Part shown: positions 6,528 through 9,513 of the stretch, one piece after another
How positions within the stretch are numbered: the first letter of the stretch is position 1
Layout of the letters: the number at the start of each line of letters is the position of its first letter
Assembly: GCA_902797705.1 (NCBI GenBank)
Contig: CADBTX010000256.1
Span: 1 to 9,513, forward strand
Origin: an uncultured Lachnospiraceae bacterium
GTDB taxonomy: Bacteria; Bacillota; Clostridia; Lachnospirales; Lachnospiraceae
Reading direction: 5' to 3'
DNA: 9,513 nt
The notes under the pieces: model-generated
What the model was told of the DNA's origin: nothing
Database searches by the model: none
The model's input: the letters and a program-made list of their open reading frames with translations, nothing else
Made by a program: the position numbers and the translations under genes

Positions 6528-7866
6528 TGTCCACAGCCTGTCTGATCACGCTGATCATCCTGTCCAGACGGCTTTCATCCATGCCGGGATACAGTCCGGT
6601 CCAGAAGGTATCCCTCATGATACGGTCGGTATTCTTAAGTTCTCCCACTACCCGATACCTGCTGCTGTCCCCCCTCAGTTCATCAAAGCAGGGATGCTTA
6701 ATGAGATTTCCCGAGAAGAGCATTCTGGTCTGAACCTTATTATCTTCAATATATCTCACAATATCGTTTCTGGAAAAGCCCTCTTTAACGGTTAACATAA
6801 AACCGAACCAGGAGGGCTCGGAGTTCTCTGTTTTTTCAGGCAGTATGAAAACATCCTGAAGATCCTTCAGTCCTTCATAGAGCCTGTCAAAGTTTTCCCT
6901 TCTCCGCTTTACAAACCCCGGAAATTTCTTTAACTGGGCACAGCCCACTGCAGCCTGCATATCGGTGGCCTTCAGATTATACCCGAAGTGAGAGTAGACA
7001 TACTTATGGTCATAGCCCGCCGGCAGTTCCCCGTACTGTCCGTCATAACGGTGTCCGCAGGAATTATCAACCCCCGAAGGACAGCTGCAGTCCCGTCCCC
7101 AGTCCCTTAAGGATCTGATGATCTTATGGAGCAGAGGATCATCCGTATATACTGCTCCACCTTCTCCCATGGTGAGGTGATGGGGAGGATAGAAGCTGGA
7201 GGTCCCTATGTCCCCGATGGTTCCCGTGAGCCTTTCCTTCCCGTCTATCTTATAGACGGATCCAAGGGCATCACAGTTGTCCTCGATGAGCCAGAGGGAA
7301 TGCCTGTCGCAAAACTCCTTCACAGCCTTAAGGTCAAAGGGATTTCCAAGGGTATGGGCGAGAAAAACGGCTTTCGTCTTCTCCGAATACGCATCTTCCA
7401 GCTTTGTGACATCTATGTTGTACCCCGGGATCGTGACGTCAACGAAAACGGGAACCGCCCCGTACTGGATGATGGGCGCCACTGTCGTGGGGAAGCCCGC
7501 GGCAACGGTTATCACCTCATCCCCTCTCTTCACCCTTCTGTCCTTAAGGAGAGGGCTCGTAAGGGTCATAAAAGCCGTAAGATTGGCGCTGGAACCGGAA
7601 TTCACCACGGAAACATACTTTACTCCCAGATACTTCGCGAAATCCCTTTCAAACTCCGCGGTATACCTTCCGGAGGTAAGCCAGAATTCAAGAGAGGAAT
7701 CAACGAGATTTACCATCTCTTCCGCATCATAGACTCTTCCGGCGTAGGGGATCCTGTCTCCGTCCCTGTAGGGCTCACGTTTTACGTGGTAAATATCCGC
7801 ATATTCCCGGACAGCCTCCAGGATCTTCTCACGGGCCTCTTTTTCACTCAGATTGTTAAAATCCAT
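6520..7866 (-). CDS. rfbH: CDP-4-keto-6-deoxy-D-glucose 3-dehydratase (E1, RfbH/DdhC)
   Basis: An aspartate-aminotransferase-fold enzyme that uses PMP and a [2Fe-2S] cluster to remove the C-3 hydroxyl of CDP-4-keto-6-deoxyglucose, with an E3 reductase as partner. It has 448 residues, slightly longer than the usual ~437. The PLP-lysine position is histidine (H229 in FYPPHHLTMGEGG), which separates this dehydratase from sugar aminotransferases. Four cysteines match the E1 cluster ligands: C198 (EDNC), C260, C262 and C270 (C-X1-C-X7-C). The gap between the first two is 61 residues, against 57 in Yersinia E1 as I recall it, because of a short insertion near KIDGKER. NSGSSANL (89-96) is the expected cofactor phosphate loop. 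The ATG follows the rfbG stop by 12 nt, with TGAGG about 10 nt upstream. The stop codon lies inside a perfect 11-bp inverted repeat. Confidence 0.95.
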   Translation of the reverse strand: MDFNNLSEKEAREKILEAVREYADIYHVKREPYRDGDRIPYAGRVYDAEEMVNLVDSSLEFWLTSGRYTAEFERDFAKYLGVKYVSVVNSGSSANLTAFMTLTSPLLKDRRVKRGDEVITVAAGFPTTVAPIIQYGAVPVFVDVTIPGYNIDVTKLEDAYSEKTKAVFLAHTLGNPFDLKAVKEFCDRHSLWLIEDNCDALGSVYKIDGKERLTGTIGDIGTSSFYPPHHLTMGEGGAVYTDDPLLHKIIRSLRDWGRDCSCPSGVDNSCGHRYDGQYGELPAGYDHKYVYSHFGYNLKATDMQAAVGCAQLKKFPGFVKRRRENFDRLYEGLKDLQDVFILPEKTENSEPSWFGFMLTVKEGFSRNDIVRYIEDNKVQTRMLFSGNLIKHPCFDELRGDSSRYRVVGELKNTDRIMRDTFWTGLYPGMDESRLDRMISVIRQAVDKV

Positions 7867-7867
7867 T

Positions 7868-7878
7868 TTATGTAAACC
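7868..7878 (-). promoter_or_regulatory. rfbG-rfbH gap with weak ribosome binding site
   Basis: The gap between the rfbG stop and the rfbH ATG is 12 nt. On the coding strand the stop runs into TGAGG, which leaves an AGG about 10 nt before the start. This is a weak Shine-Dalgarno-like match that shares bases with the upstream stop codon. It implies coupled translation rather than an independent promoter. Confidence 0.5.
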
Positions 7879-8943
7879 TCATTGATCATTACGGGCTGAA
7901 AGATAGCTTTCTATCTGATCGTAAAGCTCCTTTCTCACATCACCCTTATTTATGTAAACCTTGCTCCAACGCACCGTGTTTCTTACGGCGTCCTCGACAT
8001 TCCAGACGCTTTTCCAGCCAAGCTTCCTCTTGAGCTTTGTGCAGTCCAGTTTAAGAAATGAAGCTTCATGGGGACCTCCGTCACTCTTTACCTCGACTCC
8101 CATGCCGTCTCCCCACTCCCTGCAGAAGAGCTCCGCCAGCTCGCCTGCACTTTTCACATCACTTATATCCGGGCCCACATTATAGAAATCCGCAGCTGTC
8201 CTGTCCCCGAACTGTTTTGCGGCTATATCCGCATAAACCGTCACAGGCTCCAGCACATGCTGAAAGGGTCTTGTGGAATCCGGGTTCCTGATGATCACCT
8301 TCTCATGTCTTTCGGCAGCTCTTACGCAGTCGGGAATGATGCGGGCAAAAGCAAAATCTCCGCCTCCTATGACATTTCCCGCTCTTGCGGTAGATATCCG
8401 CGGTGAAGAAGCGTCGCTGAAAAAGGACTTGATATAACTATGGGTCACCAGCTCCGAACAGGACTTGCTGTTGGAATAGGGATCGTACCCATCCAGAGGC
8501 ATGTCCTCCGTAAAAGCCTTGTCTTCATCAGTATTCAGATACACCTTGTCGGTGGTGACATTCAGCACGCTCTGAACACTGTCTGTCAGTCTCACGGCTT
8601 CCAGAAGGTTGACGGTGCCCATAACATTTATCTCATATGTCTCTCTCGGTTCCCTGTAGGAGGTTTTGACTATGGGCTGGGCCGCCAGATGGAAAACTAT
8701 CTCCGGCTTCTTCTCCCTAAAAACCTTAAGGAGCTTATCTATATCACGGACGTCCCCTATGATGTGGTCCACGTCCTGCTCTAGTTTACATAACTCAAAA
8801 AGGGAGGGGTTTTCCGGCGGTAAGGAATAACCTGTTACCTCTGCCCCTGCCCTGTGAAGAAGGGCGCTCAAATAGCCGCCCTTAAAACCGGTATGTCCGG
8901 TTATCAGTACTTTTTTTCCTTTATAAAATCCAAGATCCGTCAT
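7879..8943 (-). CDS. rfbG: CDP-glucose 4,6-dehydratase
   Basis: A short-chain dehydrogenase/reductase-type enzyme that converts CDP-glucose to CDP-4-keto-6-deoxyglucose with tightly bound NAD. From the chosen start (354 residues, normal for the family) it shows the Rossmann motif GHTGFKG (16-22), FHLAAQPIVKTSYREP (84-99), the catalytic TDK (131-133), and the YxxxK pair as Y156 and K160 in YSNSK. Further family segments are RAGNVIGGGD (187-196) and RPFQHVLEP (225-233). I chose the ATG at 8941-8943. It forms an ATGA overlap with the rfbF stop and has a GGCAGG-like ribosome site about 7 nt upstream. The ATG at 8947-8949 would sit almost on that site. A GTG at 9019-9021 would add 26 non-homologous residues inside rfbF. 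The gene ends 12 nt before rfbH. Confidence 0.95.
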   Translation of the reverse strand: MTDLGFYKGKKVLITGHTGFKGGYLSALLHRAGAEVTGYSLPPENPSLFELCKLEQDVDHIIGDVRDIDKLLKVFREKKPEIVFHLAAQPIVKTSYREPRETYEINVMGTVNLLEAVRLTDSVQSVLNVTTDKVYLNTDEDKAFTEDMPLDGYDPYSNSKSCSELVTHSYIKSFFSDASSPRISTARAGNVIGGGDFAFARIIPDCVRAAERHEKVIIRNPDSTRPFQHVLEPVTVYADIAAKQFGDRTAADFYNVGPDISDVKSAGELAELFCREWGDGMGVEVKSDGGPHEASFLKLDCTKLKRKLGWKSVWNVEDAVRNTVRWSKVYINKGDVRKELYDQIESYLSARNDQ

Positions 8944-9513
8944 TTCCATACCTGCCACGGCGCATCCCCTGATGCCCACAGCTTTTCCAACTGCTCCTTT
9001 TCTCTCTGTGTATCCATGCACTTCCAGAATCCCTTATGGAGATATGCCCTTAGTTCATCCTCGTGGGCCAGCTGCTTTAAGGGTCCCTTTTCAAATACGG
9101 TCTCATCGCCCTCTATATAATCAAATATAGCGGGCTCAAACACCATGTAACCGCCGTTTACAACGCTTTCATCCTTCTCTTCTTTTTCGGCAAACTCACT
9201 GATCCGCCCGTCTTTACCGATATCCAGCACTCCGAAGCGCTGATCCACCGCTATGGCTGTGAGAGTGCCTATCTTACCGTGAGACCTGTGGAACTCCAAA
9301 AGCTTTGAGATATCCACATCTGAAACCCCATCGCCGTAGGTAAGCATAAAGGTCTCGTTTCCCACGTACTCCTTTATCCTTTTGATCCTTCCCCCGGTCA
9401 TGGTCCTGTAACCCGTATCCACCAGAGTCACCTTCCAGGGCTCGGCATAGTGGTTATGGACCTCCATGGTATTCTTTGAAAGGTCAAAGGTGACATCCGA
9501 GGAATAAAGATAA
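8940..9513 (-). CDS. rfbF: Glucose-1-phosphate cytidylyltransferase, 5'-truncated by window edge
   Basis: Makes CDP-glucose from CTP and glucose-1-phosphate in the cytoplasm, the entry step to CDP-3,6-dideoxyhexoses. About 190 C-terminal residues are visible. The family is about 257 residues long, so roughly 65-70 N-terminal residues, including the nucleotide-binding GxGTRL loop, lie beyond the right edge. Family hallmarks are EPWKVTLVDTG, MTGGRIKRI, the metal/substrate-binding segment TYGDGVSDVDI, NGGYMVFEPAIFDYI, EKGPLKQLA and the C-terminal WKCMDTQREKEQLEKLW. The ATG at 9465-9467 is internal, because the frame stays open upstream and reads YSSDVTFDL, which also fits the family. The stop codon overlaps the start of rfbG, indicating translational coupling. 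The family assignment is secure; the true start cannot be seen. Confidence 0.95.
   Translation of the reverse strand, partial: YLYSSDVTFDLSKNTMEVHNHYAEPWKVTLVDTGYRTMTGGRIKRIKEYVGNETFMLTYGDGVSDVDISKLLEFHRSHGKIGTLTAIAVDQRFGVLDIGKDGRISEFAEKEEKDESVVNGGYMVFEPAIFDYIEGDETVFEKGPLKQLAHEDELRAYLHKGFWKCMDTQREKEQLEKLWASGDAPWQVWK

Noticed and set aside
6520..7866. rfbH as a DegT/DnrJ sugar aminotransferase
   Set aside because: The PLP-lysine is replaced by histidine and the four cluster cysteines are present, which marks the dehydratase.
7126..7875. Long plus-strand open frame (about 250 codons) opposite rfbH
   Set aside because: It lies wholly antisense to a confidently identified gene, has no recognisable motif, and is explained by codon bias on the opposite strand.
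8944..9021. GTG-initiated N-terminal extension of rfbG
   Set aside because: It would overlap rfbF by about 80 nt and add residues unlike the family; the ATGA start gives the normal length.
1..9513. CRISPR array, tRNA, rRNA, insertion sequence or phage elements
   Set aside because: No regularly spaced repeats, transposase or integrase motifs, or RNA-gene signatures were seen on either strand.

Overview
The window is one stretch of a polycistronic surface-polysaccharide (nucleotide-sugar) locus. All seven recognisable genes lie on the minus strand, so transcription runs from high to low coordinates. Five of the six junctions are overlaps or a 12-nt gap; the sixth is an 80-nt spacer. The two end genes are cut by the window edges. 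I see no promoter or terminator, which fits an interior piece of an operon. The organism is probably a Firmicute of the Clostridia/Lachnospiraceae type. This rests on the YfhO-family membrane protein (mainly a Gram-positive family), the moderate GC content and the frequent ATA/AGA/AGG codons. It is an inference with modest confidence.

Layout in order of transcription: (1) rfbF/ddhA, glucose-1-phosphate cytidylyltransferase, 5' end missing; (2) rfbG/ddhB, CDP-glucose 4,6-dehydratase, start overlapping the rfbF stop; (3) rfbH/ddhC, the PMP- and [2Fe-2S]-dependent CDP-4-keto-6-deoxyglucose 3-dehydratase; (4) an 80-nt spacer with three consecutive inverted repeats; (5) a 540-residue two-domain protein, with a DRE-TIM (HMG-CoA lyase / 4-hydroxy-2-oxovalerate aldolase-like) barrel at the N-terminus and a poorly recognised domain at the C-terminus; (6) a HAD-family phosphatase starting at an ATGA overlap; (7) a 939-residue YfhO-family polytopic membrane protein; (8) a thiamine-diphosphate (ThDP) enzyme of the acetolactate synthase/YerE type, also starting at an ATGA overlap and running off the left edge.

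The first three enzymes convert glucose-1-phosphate to CDP-glucose, then to CDP-4-keto-6-deoxyglucose, then to the glucoseen intermediate of CDP-3,6-dideoxyhexoses. In Yersinia the same series feeds a ThDP enzyme (YerE) that adds a two-carbon branch at C-4 to make yersiniose. A ThDP carboligase-like gene in this operon therefore suggests a C-4-branched 3,6-dideoxyhexose. The E3 reductase (ddhD/rfbI) and a YerF-like reductase are not in the window. The aldolase fusion and HAD phosphatase are not part of the classical yersiniose pathway. They are the most likely place for undescribed chemistry, perhaps pyruvate-derived chain extension of a sugar. The YfhO protein would act at the membrane, probably adding a lipid-linked sugar to a surface polymer.
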